Below, piece by piece: positions 16,769 through 25,895 of a stretch of 64,000 nt of DNA. The first letter of the stretch is position 1; every line of letters starts with the position of its first letter. The notes below the pieces were generated by a model. The model saw nothing but the letters and a program-made list of their open reading frames with translations. It was not told the DNA's origin and made no database searches. Position numbers and translations under genes: made by a program. This DNA comes from Thermoplasmatales archaeon SW_10_69_26. GTDB lineage: Archaea; Thermoplasmatota; SW-10-69-26. The DNA lies in assembly GCA_003009755.1 (NCBI GenBank), contig PXUB01000045.1, positions 1 to 64,000 of the forward strand, in the 5' to 3' direction.

Positions 16769-16840
16769 CGAGCGCCCCGAGTTCACCGGGGAATAGCTCC
16801 CCACGTCGAAGCGCCGGCGTGACGAGGGCCGCTCGTCGAC
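16769..16840 (+). repeat. 72-bp direct repeat, copy 2
   Basis: This is an exact copy of 16631-16702 lying in the gap between the hydratase gene and the convergent HTTM gene. It has no function of its own that can be seen. Confidence 0.95.
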
Positions 16841-16860
16841 CTGTTCTTCATTATCCTCCC

Positions 16861-18351
16861 TCAGCCCGAGCAGGGCTGGCTGTGCAGCGTCTGACGCTCC
16901 ACAGGGTCGGGCCCGTCGAGCCGGATCTCGTGCTCGACGTACACCAGCTCGAGGCTCTCGGCCGCCTCGCCGTGGCTCGTCCGGATCTGTTCGCATAGGT
17001 ACCCTGCGAGGGCGGCTTGCTCGGCGTCGGTCACCTCGGGCAGGTCCTTCAGGTAGCGGTGCCACAGCGTGGACGGGTAGGCGTCCGCCAGATCCCCGGG
17101 CGGCTGGCGGGTGTAGGGTTCGCCTTGGATGGCGTCCACGGTCTCGCCGGAGCCGAGCTCGGCGGGGGCTTCGACGTAGCCGTACGTGGTCGAGGCGGGC
17201 GCGAACATGCGCCACTCGTGCTCGGCCGCGCGGCCGGCCTGGTCGAGAGCGGCCGGCTTCGCCACGAACCCCAGCGCCATCGCGTGCCAGAGCAGACCAG
17301 CGACGACGAGGACCGCCAGCCCGCTGTGCACGAGATCGCGGCCGGTCTCGCGCAGACCCTCCGGCAACCCTGGCGACCCGGGTGACCGTGTCCTCGACGG
17401 GATCGAGGCCGCGATCCGTCGCCGAAGAGGCGTGGCGGTCGCCTCGAGACGATCCCAGGCGACCGGCGGGACGACGACGAGGAGGGCCGCGATCGAGACG
17501 AGCGGGAACACGCCCAGCATCAGGGTCGCCAGCATCCCCAGGTGCAGGGCGGCGAGCAGGCCAGCGTAGGCCGCCCGCGGCCAACCGGGGAGCAGAACGA
17601 GCAACGGCGAGGCGATCAGGGCGGCGAACCAGACCCAGTTGGCCGCCACGAGCAGCTCTGGGACCTGAGCGAGGCCGTCGCCCAAGCGGACGGTGAAGTC
17701 GTCGAGGGCGAAGATCCGCCGCACGGCGGTGCCCTGCATCCAGCCGGAGCTGCGGGTCTTGAACACGGCGTTCGTCGCGTACACGACCACGATCTGCAAC
17801 AGCAGGCCGACCGAGGCGGGGCTGGCCACGACGTCCGCCTGGGCCGAGCTTTCCTCGGATCGGTGGAGGGCATCCAGCGACCAGCGGCGCCCCAGCGGCA
17901 GGAACAGGCCGAAGAACAGGGTGGCCAGCACGAGCGTGTCGCCGGCGTTAAGCACGTGCGGGTTGCGAGCCTGCATCGAGGCCAGGCCCAGCCACGTGAG
18001 GATCGCGGCCCAACGGGTGCGGTAGCCGACGAGCAGGGCCGCGCTCGCGGCCGCTGTGAGGCTCAACAGGGCGAGTTGGCCAGCCCAGGCACCGGTGACG
18101 GCGTGGAGGCTGATCGAGGCCGCCACGGGGAAGGTCTCCGCCAGCAAGCTGCGCGGCAAGACGCCGTCGTCGGTGTAGAAGGCGCCCAGGTCCGGCAACC
18201 GGTAGGCGAAAAGGTCGACGAGCACGAGCGCGGCGATCGCGATGCGGTAGGCCGCCAGGCCGCGCGTGTCGATGCCGAAGCGACGAGCCAGCGCCTGGTG
18301 CAGGCGGGCCCCCCAGCCGTCGGCTGTCGGCTCCTCCACGCGGATCGCCAC
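16861..18351 (-). CDS. HTTM-domain integral membrane protein
   Basis: The 496-aa protein has about seven to nine hydrophobic helices and the HTTM features (the membrane module shared with vitamin-K-dependent gamma-carboxylase). These are an amphipathic start RFGIDTRGLAAYRIAIA, FYTDDGVLPRSLL, VLNAGDTLVLATLFFGLFLPLGRRWSLD, and VVVYATNAVFKT near residue 190. A hydrophilic C-terminal region (about 395-496, with YPSTLWHRYLKDLP) should lie outside the membrane. The family's prokaryotic role is unknown. A TATA-like GCTTGATG (18374-18381, minus strand) is centred 26 nt before the GTG start. Confidence 0.85.
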   Translation of the reverse strand: MAIRVEEPTADGWGARLHQALARRFGIDTRGLAAYRIAIAALVLVDLFAYRLPDLGAFYTDDGVLPRSLLAETFPVAASISLHAVTGAWAGQLALLSLTAAASAALLVGYRTRWAAILTWLGLASMQARNPHVLNAGDTLVLATLFFGLFLPLGRRWSLDALHRSEESSAQADVVASPASVGLLLQIVVVYATNAVFKTRSSGWMQGTAVRRIFALDDFTVRLGDGLAQVPELLVAANWVWFAALIASPLLVLLPGWPRAAYAGLLAALHLGMLATLMLGVFPLVSIAALLVVVPPVAWDRLEATATPLRRRIAASIPSRTRSPGSPGLPEGLRETGRDLVHSGLAVLVVAGLLWHAMALGFVAKPAALDQAGRAAEHEWRMFAPASTTYGYVEAPAELGSGETVDAIQGEPYTRQPPGDLADAYPSTLWHRYLKDLPEVTDAEQAALAGYLCEQIRTSHGEAAESLELVYVEHEIRLDGPDPVERQTLHSQPCSG

Positions 18352-18463
18352 GCCAGCACCCTACCTGGTCCAGCATCAAGCTTCCCCCTGCCGGGGCGAG
18401 CTCGGCACCGGCGGCCACGTGCCGCCCGGCAGTTTTTCCCCGAGGTCGTCCCTCCATCGCGCG

Positions 18464-19243
18464 ATGACGCTGGCGCGGCTGTCGACCACCGACGGGTTGG
18501 CGCACCTCGTCCTCGACCGTCCCGACAAGCGCAACGCGCTCTCGCGCGAGCTGATCGAAGCCTTGCGCGAGCGGTTGGCTCAGGCACGGACGGCGGACGT
18601 GCGAGCCCTGCTCGTCACCGCCGAGGGGTCCACGTTCTGCGCCGGCGGCGACGTCGCCTGGATGGAACAGCGCAAGGATGATCCAAGCGCGACGCGGGAG
18701 GCCATGGAGGAGCACCTGGGCCCGTTGATCGAAGAGGTCGACGCGTTCCCGGCCCCGACCGTGGCCGCCGTCCGCGGGGCCGCGATCGGCGCCGGGCTGG
18801 GCCTGGCCGTCAGCTGCGACGTCACGATCGCGGCCCAGGAAGCGGTGCTGGGCGCCACGCACGCTCGCTTGGGGCTGACCCCCGACGCCGGCACGAGCTG
18901 GCACCTCACCCGGGCCCTGGGCCCCAAGCGCGCCCTGGACCTGATCCTGGGCGCGAAGACGTTCCCCGGGGAACAGGCCGACGACTGGGGCCTCGTCAGC
19001 GACGCGGTGCCGGCCGGGGACGTCGAGGAAGTCGCTCGCAGGCGGGCTCGCCAGCTGGCCGAGGGCCCCACGCGAGCCCTGCGGACGGCGCGCCAGCTCG
19101 TGCGCGATGCCACCGACGTCTCCCTGGTCGAGATGCTGCGCCGGGAGGCCGCCGCCCAGGAAGCGATGTACGAGACCGAGGACCAGACCGAGGGCGTCGA
19201 GGCGTTCCTGGAGGATCGCGAGCCCGAGTTCGTCGGGCGGTGA
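18464..19243 (+). CDS. Enoyl-CoA hydratase/isomerase, PaaG-like
   Basis: This is a second crotonase-fold enzyme of 259 aa. It has RPDKRNALS, STFCAGGDVAWM (about 60) and GAAIGAGLGLAVSCDV (about 103). At the position of the second catalytic Glu of hydratases the sequence is ARLGLTPDAGTSWHLTRALG, with Asp/Ala in place of the usual Glu-Gly pattern, as in PaaG-type isomerases. An isomerase or other crotonase activity is therefore more likely than classical hydration. It ends EPEFVGR, echoing the RPEFTGE end of the first hydratase. A T-run (18433-18437) is centred 29 nt before the ATG. Confidence 0.88.
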   Translation: MTLARLSTTDGLAHLVLDRPDKRNALSRELIEALRERLAQARTADVRALLVTAEGSTFCAGGDVAWMEQRKDDPSATREAMEEHLGPLIEEVDAFPAPTVAAVRGAAIGAGLGLAVSCDVTIAAQEAVLGATHARLGLTPDAGTSWHLTRALGPKRALDLILGAKTFPGEQADDWGLVSDAVPAGDVEEVARRRARQLAEGPTRALRTARQLVRDATDVSLVEMLRREAAAQEAMYETEDQTEGVEAFLEDREPEFVGR

Positions 19244-19271
19244 CCGCGCCGGCGGCCCAGCCCCCCAACGC

Positions 19272-19279
19272 TGATTACG
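19272..19279 (+). promoter_or_regulatory. TATA-like element, leaderless RNB gene
   Basis: TGATTACG is centred 26 nt before GTG 19301, in GC-rich surroundings. Confidence 0.5.
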
Positions 19280-19300
19280 TGGGTTCGCATCCTGGACGGT

Positions 19301-22000
19301 GTGAAACCGGGTGACGTGCTCCAGCTCAAGGAGGGCACGCTGGGCCTGTCCGAGGCCAGCGACCTGTACGCGATCTACCTCGATCGCGTGAAGCGAGGCT
19401 CCAACTACCTCGTCGTCGCGCACACGGTCGAGGGCGAGAAGGAGCTCTCCCGTGACAAGGTCAAGGAGGTCGCCCTCAAGGCCCGCGTCGACGACCCCAG
19501 CTCGATGTCGAGCAACCAGCTCGACGATCGGCTGCGTCAGCTCGTCAACGACATCGAGAGCGGCGGGGAGGCCGACACGAGCATCGAGCGTCGGCACTCG
19601 ATCGACGAGCTCGACGACCGCCGGTTGTGGGAGCTGATCGTCAACGATCTCGACGGCTCGTTCACGCCCGAGGACGCCGCCCGGATGATCTTCGAGGACC
19701 CCGAGAGCGACGACGTGGCCCAGGTCCGCGACGCCCTGCAGTCCTGCCAGCAGGAGGGCGTGGGCTACTTCGAGCGCGCCGAGGGGCGCGGCGAGCGCTA
19801 CCAGGCCTACACCGTCGAGGAGATCACGTCCGCCCGGCGCGCGATCGAGGGCATCCGCAAGCTGCGCAACGAGCTGATCCAGGTCGAGGAGGTCGAGGAC
19901 CCCGAGACCGGCGAACCCGAGACGCTCATCCACAGCCTCCACCCCGACGAAGCCGAGCTCGAGGCGGCGGACCGCGAGCGGTTGGCGACGGTCGCCGACC
20001 AGATGGTCGACTTCGTCCTGCACGACCGCGACCGCGGCAAGGTCGGCCTCGCCGAGACGCCGATCCACACCCTCGACGGGTTCATCCTCAACCGCTTTTG
20101 CCGCTTCTTGGCGTACGACTGGCTGGGCACGCAGGACACCTCGATCTCGGGCGCCTACGTGCGCTTTCTGCTCGGGACCGACCTGCTGGACACCCACGAA
20201 GCCAACGAGCTGGTCGCCCGCCGGCACGTGAACCTCTCCGAGCACTTCGCCTGGGAGTACCCTCAACGACCCGAGCGCCAAGCCAACCGCAGGGAGCTGG
20301 AGCTCGACGACGACGAGCGGGCCCGCCGCACGGATCTGACCCACCTCGAGACGTACACGATCGATCCCACCGACGCCGAGGACTTCGACGACGCGGTCAG
20401 CCTCGTCGAGGACGGCGACGAGGATCTGCTCTACGTGCACATCGCCGACGTCAGCCACTACGTGGAGCGCGGATCGGCGCTGGACTTCGAAGCCCGCGGC
20501 CGCGGCACGAGCGCCTACCTGCCCACGCGCGTGCTCCCGATGCTGCCGCCCAAGCTCAGCGAAGATCTGTGCTCGCTGCGCGAGGGCGAACCTCGGTGCG
20601 CGATGACGGCCAAGATGCGCATCGACGCCGAGGGCCGCGTCGTGGATAGCGAGGTGATGGAGGCGATCGTCGAGGTCGACGCCAACCACGCCTACGAGCA
20701 CGCCGATCGGGCGATCGAGGCCGGCGAGGACCCCTTCGCCTGCCTGCACGAGCTCGCCCAGCGGATGAGCGACCAGCGGATGGGCCTCGAGCTGGAGACC
20801 GACGAGCTCAAAGTCGAGATCGGTCGCGGCGGCGTCGACCCCGACATCAAGACCGGCACGCAGGCGACCAAGCTGATCGAGCGGTTCATGGTCGCCGCCA
20901 ACGAGGCCGTCGCCCGCAAGCTGGCCGACAACGACGTGCCCGCCCCCTACCGCTGCCACCCGCTGCCCGAGCGCTCGGGCGTCGACCGGTTCAACCGGCA
21001 GATGCGAGTCATGGAGCAGCCGATCGAGATCGAGCTCCCGGAGCTCGAAGACGACGAAGAGGACGAGGCCGAGGGCGACCAGGACGCCGACGAGCTGATG
21101 GACGCCCTCGAGGGCGGGGGCAGCGTCGAGCTCGTCGACGGCGGCTTCGTCAGCGACGAGGAGGAAGACGACGAAGAGGACGAGGAAGACAAGGACGCAT
21201 CGGCCAGCCCCAGCGCCGGCATGACGGGGTTGGCCAGCCTCGACGAAGAGGAGCGCGAAGCCTGGCTGGCCCCCTTCCAGCAGGCCCTGGGCTCGATCGA
21301 GGACCTGGGCGACGAGCGCGTGCGCAAGCTCGTGCACCTCAAGATGCTGGGCTGTCTGGGCCGGGCCTTCTACACGCCGGACAACATCGGCCACTTCGGC
21401 CTCGGCTCGCAACGCTACCTGCACTTCACGAGCCCGATCCGCCGCTACCCCGACCTGCTCACCCACCGCCAGATCAAGTGGCTGATCCGCTCCGAGGAGG
21501 AGCGAGCAGACCCCGAGGAGCCCCCGCACAGCGACGAGGAGCTCATCGACCTGTGTCCGCGCGCCAGCGACCAGGGCGAGGAGGCCGAACAGTTGGAACG
21601 GGATCTGATCGCGGTCGCCATGGCCTTCGACACGCTGGTCGACGAGGAGACCCGATCGGGCACGGGCCTGGTGAACGGGCTCACGAAGGGCGGTGTGTTC
21701 CTCACCCTGGAACGGGGTCGCGAGGCGCGGTTGCCGACCAGCGACATCCCCGGCGGGCCGTGGGACGTCGACGACGCCGGGGCCAAGCTGTACAAGGGCG
21801 AGATCGAGAGCCCCGAGGAGCTGACCGAGGAGGCCCAGGAGGGCAACTGGCGGGAGATGGAGGACCCCGACACCGGCGAGCTCGTGCACGTTCGCCTGCG
21901 CCTGGGCGACCGGGTGCCCGTCGAGGTGTCCTCGATCGACCTGGCGACCGGTCAGGTGGCCGTCAAGCTCGCCGGCGGTGGGGACGAGGAGGACGTGTGA
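19301..22000 (+). CDS. RNB-domain (RNase II/R family) 3'-5' exoribonuclease
   Basis: The 899-aa protein has a helical N-terminal region without obvious cold-shock domains. The RNB core has the metal motif IDPTDAEDFDDAVSL (about 355), HIADVSHYV, YLPTRVLPMLPP, the RCHPLPER equivalent, and the closing HFTSPIRRYPDLLTHRQIKW near 720. A C-terminal S1-like domain follows. An extreme Asp/Glu insertion (about 580-635) splits the core at a surface position and is unusual. RNB enzymes degrade RNA processively; in archaea they are patchily distributed and act besides the exosome. The GTG start fits a leaderless promoter. The stop codon abuts the stop of the convergent ferritin-like gene with no gap. Confidence 0.9.
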   Translation: MKPGDVLQLKEGTLGLSEASDLYAIYLDRVKRGSNYLVVAHTVEGEKELSRDKVKEVALKARVDDPSSMSSNQLDDRLRQLVNDIESGGEADTSIERRHSIDELDDRRLWELIVNDLDGSFTPEDAARMIFEDPESDDVAQVRDALQSCQQEGVGYFERAEGRGERYQAYTVEEITSARRAIEGIRKLRNELIQVEEVEDPETGEPETLIHSLHPDEAELEAADRERLATVADQMVDFVLHDRDRGKVGLAETPIHTLDGFILNRFCRFLAYDWLGTQDTSISGAYVRFLLGTDLLDTHEANELVARRHVNLSEHFAWEYPQRPERQANRRELELDDDERARRTDLTHLETYTIDPTDAEDFDDAVSLVEDGDEDLLYVHIADVSHYVERGSALDFEARGRGTSAYLPTRVLPMLPPKLSEDLCSLREGEPRCAMTAKMRIDAEGRVVDSEVMEAIVEVDANHAYEHADRAIEAGEDPFACLHELAQRMSDQRMGLELETDELKVEIGRGGVDPDIKTGTQATKLIERFMVAANEAVARKLADNDVPAPYRCHPLPERSGVDRFNRQMRVMEQPIEIELPELEDDEEDEAEGDQDADELMDALEGGGSVELVDGGFVSDEEEDDEEDEEDKDASASPSAGMTGLASLDEEEREAWLAPFQQALGSIEDLGDERVRKLVHLKMLGCLGRAFYTPDNIGHFGLGSQRYLHFTSPIRRYPDLLTHRQIKWLIRSEEERADPEEPPHSDEELIDLCPRASDQGEEAEQLERDLIAVAMAFDTLVDEETRSGTGLVNGLTKGGVFLTLERGREARLPTSDIPGGPWDVDDAGAKLYKGEIESPEELTEEAQEGNWREMEDPDTGELVHVRLRLGDRVPVEVSSIDLATGQVAVKLAGGGDEEDV

Positions 22001-22432
22001 TCAACGCGCCGTCCGTCCGCGCAGCAGCTTCTCGGTCTCCTCCTTGTGCGTGGTCTCGTCGCTGATGATGTCGTGCAGGTCGTTGGCGAGCCCGAGCTCG
22101 TCGGCTTCCTCGGCCTTGGCCATGAGCTCGGTGTAGCGCTCGATCGCTTCCGACTCGGCCTGGAGCACGTTCTCCAGCATCGCCTCCTCGTCGGGGGGTA
22201 GGTCGACGTCGTGGGCCTCGGTCGCCGGTTCCTCGCCGAGGGCGGACACCTTGTTGGCCAACAGCTCGGCGTGGCCGAGCTCGTCGGCGATCTCGTCGAG
22301 GAAGAACTCCTTCAGCTCGCCGCGGTGGATGCCGCTGACGGCGGCCGCGTACGTGTTGTACATGACGACGGCCTGGTACTCGTATCGCAGCGCGTCGTTG
22401 AGCCCCTGCACCAGCTCCTTCTTGGATGCCAT
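22001..22432 (-). CDS. Ferritin-like (bacterioferritin/DPS-like) protein
   Basis: This is a 143-aa four-helix bundle with carboxylate and His iron ligands in the expected spacing: YEYQAVVMYN (helix A), DEIADELGHAELLA (helix B, ExxH), ESEAIERY (helix C) and SDETTHKEETE (helix D). It is an intracellular di-iron protein for iron storage or peroxide detoxification; the exact subtype is uncertain. Confidence 0.85.
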   Translation of the reverse strand: MASKKELVQGLNDALRYEYQAVVMYNTYAAAVSGIHRGELKEFFLDEIADELGHAELLANKVSALGEEPATEAHDVDLPPDEEAMLENVLQAESEAIERYTELMAKAEEADELGLANDLHDIISDETTHKEETEKLLRGRTAR

Positions 22433-22532
22433 GGCGGATCGTATCGGCCAGGCCCAGCTGGGGGCAAGCGGCTGGCGGCAGGCGAAGATGTGAGGGACGG
22501 TGCCGGGCGGCCGGTTCGACCGATGGACCGGG

Positions 22533-23873
22533 TCACCACGAGCGCTCGTCGACGAGGGCGCCGTCGGCGTCCTGCAGCCTCGCGCGGTCCCCGTCGTTGT
22601 TCCAGACGGCCTGCGAGCGGTCCCAGTACAGGTCCCTCACGGTGTCGTTGCCGGCGCCGGTGCGCACGGTCAGGTTGCCCTCGGGTGCCAGCGTCGTGTT
22701 GGCCGGGAACCGGTAGGTGTGATCGGCCTCGTCGGACAGCGTCCAGTTCGCCAGATCCACGGTCTCGTTGGCTGTGTTGGCGAGGCTCACCCACTCGTCG
22801 GCGAGGTTGGCGTTGTCGTTGCCCTCCGCGTCGTGGCGGACGTGGTCGATCGCGACGGGCCCGGTCGCGTTCGCGGCGGGATCGTCGGGCTCGTCGTCGG
22901 TGTCGTCGCCCTCGTAGCGGTCTTGCTCGCCCGTGGCGGCAGTTGCGATCGCCCAGTCGGTGCCGTCGGTGGTGACCTCGAGGGCGCCGTGGACGTCGGT
23001 GCGGTAGGTGTCGACGCCGGCCCGGGCCAGGCGGTCGAGCACCTCGTCGTGGGGGTGGCCGTAGTCGTTGCGGGCGCCCACGCTCACGAAGCCGGCGGCC
23101 GGTGCGGTGGCCGCCAGCCAGCGCTCGCAGGTGCTGGTCGAGCTTCCGTGGTGGGCGACCTGGAGGATGTCGACGTCGGTCACGAGGCCTCGGTCGAGGA
23201 CGGCCCGTTCGGCCTCGCAGGTCATGTCCCCGGTCAGCGCCAGGGAGACGTTGCCGTAGGTGATCTCGACGGCGAGGGATCCGGCGTTGGGATCGGAGGC
23301 CGAGGCGTCGACGTGCAGCAGCTGGACACGGCCGTGATCGGTCCAGGCCAGCGCCTGGCCGATGTCGAGGTCGGCGTCGGTGAACACGCTGGCGTCCTCG
23401 GCCTGCATGGCTTGCCGGCAGTCCTCCCAGGTCTGGGTGTCACTGGCGAGGCCGGGGTGGTAGATCGTCTCGACGGCGAAGGCGTCGAGCACGACGTCGC
23501 AGCCGCCGGCGTGGTCGGCGTCGGGGTGGCTGATCGCCAGCGTGTCCGGGTCGGCGTCCTCGGCGGCCAGGTGATCGCGGACGGCCGTCGAGCTGTCGCC
23601 GTGCCAGCGGCCCGTGTCGTAGACGAGGGTGTGGTCGGGGAAGTGGACGACGATCCCGTCGCCTTGGCCGACGTCGACCACGTGGACCGTGAGGTTGCCC
23701 TCCGCGGTCGGCGGCGGAGGCTCGTCGAGGGGATCGTCCGCGGCGTCGGGCACCTGGTCGCCGGCTTGGCGGAACACGCGCTCGGCACCCTCGCCGGTCG
23801 TCTCGACGCACCCGACCGTGAGGAGGGCGAGACCGACGAGGGCCACCGCGATCGGCCAGGCGGAGCGCCGCAT
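22533..23873 (-). CDS. Lipoprotein with ComEC-like metallo-beta-lactamase domain and lamin-tail domain
   Basis: This is an exported protein of 446 aa with an N-terminal signal and lipobox LTVGC (Cys about 22). The MBL-fold hydrolase (about 60-310) has VVDVGQGDGIVV, ISHPDADHAGG (the metal-binding HxxxDH motif), LTGDM and VAHHGSS, which is the ComEC/Rec2 type. A lamin-tail domain (about 335-446, VSLANTANETVDLANWTLSD) follows. The MBL-plus-LTD pairing occurs in secreted nucleases and DNA-uptake-like proteins, so extracellular nucleic acid or phosphodiester cleavage is a reasonable inference. A TATA-like GCTTATCC on the minus strand lies near 23901. Confidence 0.87.
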   Translation of the reverse strand: MRRSAWPIAVALVGLALLTVGCVETTGEGAERVFRQAGDQVPDAADDPLDEPPPPTAEGNLTVHVVDVGQGDGIVVHFPDHTLVYDTGRWHGDSSTAVRDHLAAEDADPDTLAISHPDADHAGGCDVVLDAFAVETIYHPGLASDTQTWEDCRQAMQAEDASVFTDADLDIGQALAWTDHGRVQLLHVDASASDPNAGSLAVEITYGNVSLALTGDMTCEAERAVLDRGLVTDVDILQVAHHGSSTSTCERWLAATAPAAGFVSVGARNDYGHPHDEVLDRLARAGVDTYRTDVHGALEVTTDGTDWAIATAATGEQDRYEGDDTDDEPDDPAANATGPVAIDHVRHDAEGNDNANLADEWVSLANTANETVDLANWTLSDEADHTYRFPANTTLAPEGNLTVRTGAGNDTVRDLYWDRSQAVWNNDGDRARLQDADGALVDERSW

Positions 23874-23987
23874 CGGCGCCCCAACCCACCCCTGGCGGGA
23901 TAAGCTGTGTCATGTGTCGTGGCGCGGTGGCTGTGTGAGCCCCGAAACCGTCATCAGGGACCCCCGATTACCTGCTGGCGAGGCCCG

Positions 23988-24833
23988 ATGCACGAGTACA
24001 TGGAGCTGACGTTCCTGGGGACCGGCGGATCGTGGCCGTCGGCGCGTCGCAACGTCTCCTCGTTGGCCCTCAAGCGCGGGTCCGAGGTCGTCCTGTTCGA
24101 TTGCGGCGAGGGCACCCAGCGCCAGTTCCAGCGCTCGGACATCTCCTACATGGCGACGTCGAAGATCTTCTTCACGCACCTCCACGGGGACCACATCCTG
24201 GGCTTGCCCGGCCTGATGCAGACGATGGATCTCAACGAGCGCGAGGACCCGCTGGAGATCTACGGGCCGCCGGGCATCAAGCGCTACGTGAGCCTGACGA
24301 TGAGCCGGCCCTTGCCGGGTCTGAGCTACCCGGTGGAGGTCACCGAGATCGACGACGGCACCACCGTCTGCTTCGACGAGTACGTGGTCGTGGCTCGCCC
24401 GAAGTTCAGCAAGCTCCAGCAGGGCGAGGCCGTCGAGGCCGAGGATGGCTCGATCGTCGAGCCCGAGCAGGTGCTCGGCGATCCCCGACGGGGCCGCAAG
24501 ATCACCTACACGGGGGACTGTCGACCGTGCGAGGCGAGCGTCGAGCTGGCCTACCGCTCGGACGTGCTCGTGCACGAGGCGACGTTCGCCGTCGAGAGCG
24601 AGCGCGCCCACGAAGTCGGGCACTCGACGGCGGCCCAGGCGGCCTGGATCGCCGACAAGGCCGAGGTCCGCCAGCTGTTCCTGACGCACTTGTCCCCTCG
24701 GTACGAGGATCCCGAGCCGGTGGAGGACGAGGCGCGCAAGGTGTTCGAAGGCGCCGAGGTGGCCGAGGATCTGGACACGTTCACGGTGAAGTTCCCGCCC
24801 GACGAACCGCCCGAGGTCCTCGAGGGGCCCTGA
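23988..24833 (+). CDS. rnz: RNase Z (tRNA 3' endonuclease), internal deletion
   Basis: This enzyme family removes 3' trailers from tRNA precursors. The protein is about 281 aa. It has the start MELTFLGTGGSWPSARRN, metal motif FFTHLHGDHILGLPGL (about 60), YTGDCRP (Asp ligand), VGHSTAAQAA and THLSPRY (last His). A stretch of about 35 residues between FDEYVVVARP and KFSKLQQGEA is missing; in relatives it carries the LxHxxxxxGY motif with a zinc-ligand histidine. The flanks are in frame and otherwise well conserved. The start is ATG 23988 or ATG 24000; a GATTACC at 23966 fits either loosely. Confidence 0.87.
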   Translation: MHEYMELTFLGTGGSWPSARRNVSSLALKRGSEVVLFDCGEGTQRQFQRSDISYMATSKIFFTHLHGDHILGLPGLMQTMDLNEREDPLEIYGPPGIKRYVSLTMSRPLPGLSYPVEVTEIDDGTTVCFDEYVVVARPKFSKLQQGEAVEAEDGSIVEPEQVLGDPRRGRKITYTGDCRPCEASVELAYRSDVLVHEATFAVESERAHEVGHSTAAQAAWIADKAEVRQLFLTHLSPRYEDPEPVEDEARKVFEGAEVAEDLDTFTVKFPPDEPPEVLEGP

Positions 24834-24873
24834 CGGCGAGGCTTGATGACCGAGCGGACCGTTCGCCGGGCGC

Positions 24874-25872
24874 GTGCGAGGCCGTGAGCCAAGCGTCGCC
24901 GTGCTCGCGCTGGTGTGTCTGGTCGCCGCCTCCGGCATGGTCCAAGGCCACGTGCCCGAGCACCCGGACGCCTCGGATCCCGTCGCGGTCGAGGACCCGT
25001 CCGTCTCCCGCGTGTTCTACCTGGACTTGGGCCCGGAAGACGTCGCGGTGTTCTCGTTCGAGGCCGCGGCGGGCCAAGCGGTCGAGCTGGCCGTGAACCA
25101 GCCCACCGGGAGCGGTGTGGGTCCGCCTCCCGAGCTCGTGCTCGTCGGCCCCGGGTTGCCGAACGGAACCCCACCGCCCGAGGTGCCCGCCGAGGCCTCG
25201 GACGGCGTGCTGCGCGCCGAGGGCGACCGGCAGGGCCCCGCCTACGAGCCGTTTGGACCCTCGGCGGATCGCCGCGTGGCGTCATTGAACGTCACGGCGC
25301 CCGCGTCCGGCACGTTCCACGCGGCCGTGGTCGCCAAGGAGGGCGCCAAGGCGGCGTTCGTGATCGGCTCCCGGGAGGCCTTCTCGGCGATCGAGTGGGT
25401 CACCAACCCGATCCAGGTGCTCGAGGCCTACCGGTGGGCCGGCCAGTCCTGGGCGACGATCGCGGTGCCGGGCGTCCTCGTGGCGGCGGCAGGAGCCCTC
25501 GCAGCCAGCCGCGGGATCGGGGTCCCCCGCCCGCGCACGCCGCGCGAGGGGCTCGTGGCGGCCGGCGGACTCGCGACGCTCGCCACCGTCGCCACGGTCC
25601 TCACCCAGGCCGCGCGAGCGACCGCGGCCACCGGCTGGACGCAAGCCCACCTGGTCACGGGCCTCGTGGCCGGCCTGCCCGGCCTCGTCGCGGGGTTGCA
25701 CGCTCGCCTGCTGGCGGCGGGCGTGACCGGGTCCCGACGCGACCGGTTGCAGCTGGCGGGCCTAGCCGCGTTGGGTTGGGTGACCTGGAGCGGGTACGTC
25801 GTGGGCCCAGCCCTGGTCGCCCTGGCCGCGCTCGCGCCCTCGTCCCCGCGGTTGGACGGAGAGGCCGCCTGA
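24874..25872 (+). CDS. Exported/membrane protein of unknown function
   Basis: The 332-aa protein has an N-terminal signal segment (VAVLALVCLVAASGMVQG) and a beta-rich, proline-rich outer domain (about 30-165). Four to five transmembrane helices follow (about 190-325), with an HLVTGLVAGLPGLVAGLHARLL repeat-like pair. I do not recognise a family. The layout, an ectodomain followed by a small membrane bundle, resembles archaeal surface sensor or copper/cytochrome-associated proteins, but no motif supports a function. A TATA-like GCTTGATG (24841-24848) precedes the GTG start. Confidence 0.6.
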   Translation: MRGREPSVAVLALVCLVAASGMVQGHVPEHPDASDPVAVEDPSVSRVFYLDLGPEDVAVFSFEAAAGQAVELAVNQPTGSGVGPPPELVLVGPGLPNGTPPPEVPAEASDGVLRAEGDRQGPAYEPFGPSADRRVASLNVTAPASGTFHAAVVAKEGAKAAFVIGSREAFSAIEWVTNPIQVLEAYRWAGQSWATIAVPGVLVAAAGALAASRGIGVPRPRTPREGLVAAGGLATLATVATVLTQAARATAATGWTQAHLVTGLVAGLPGLVAGLHARLLAAGVTGSRRDRLQLAGLAALGWVTWSGYVVGPALVALAALAPSSPRLDGEAA

Positions 25873-25895
25873 GCCTCCGACGCGCGAGGGTTCCC

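Noticed and set aside
16741-16769. AT-rich palindrome as a promoter
   Set aside because: It directly follows a terminator hairpin and T-run between convergent genes, and no gene starts 20-40 nt away on either strand.
17948-21889. A 1313-codon minus-strand frame across HTTM, hydratase and RNB genes
   Set aside because: It overlaps three convincing genes, is low-complexity and shows no family motif: a GC-driven shadow.
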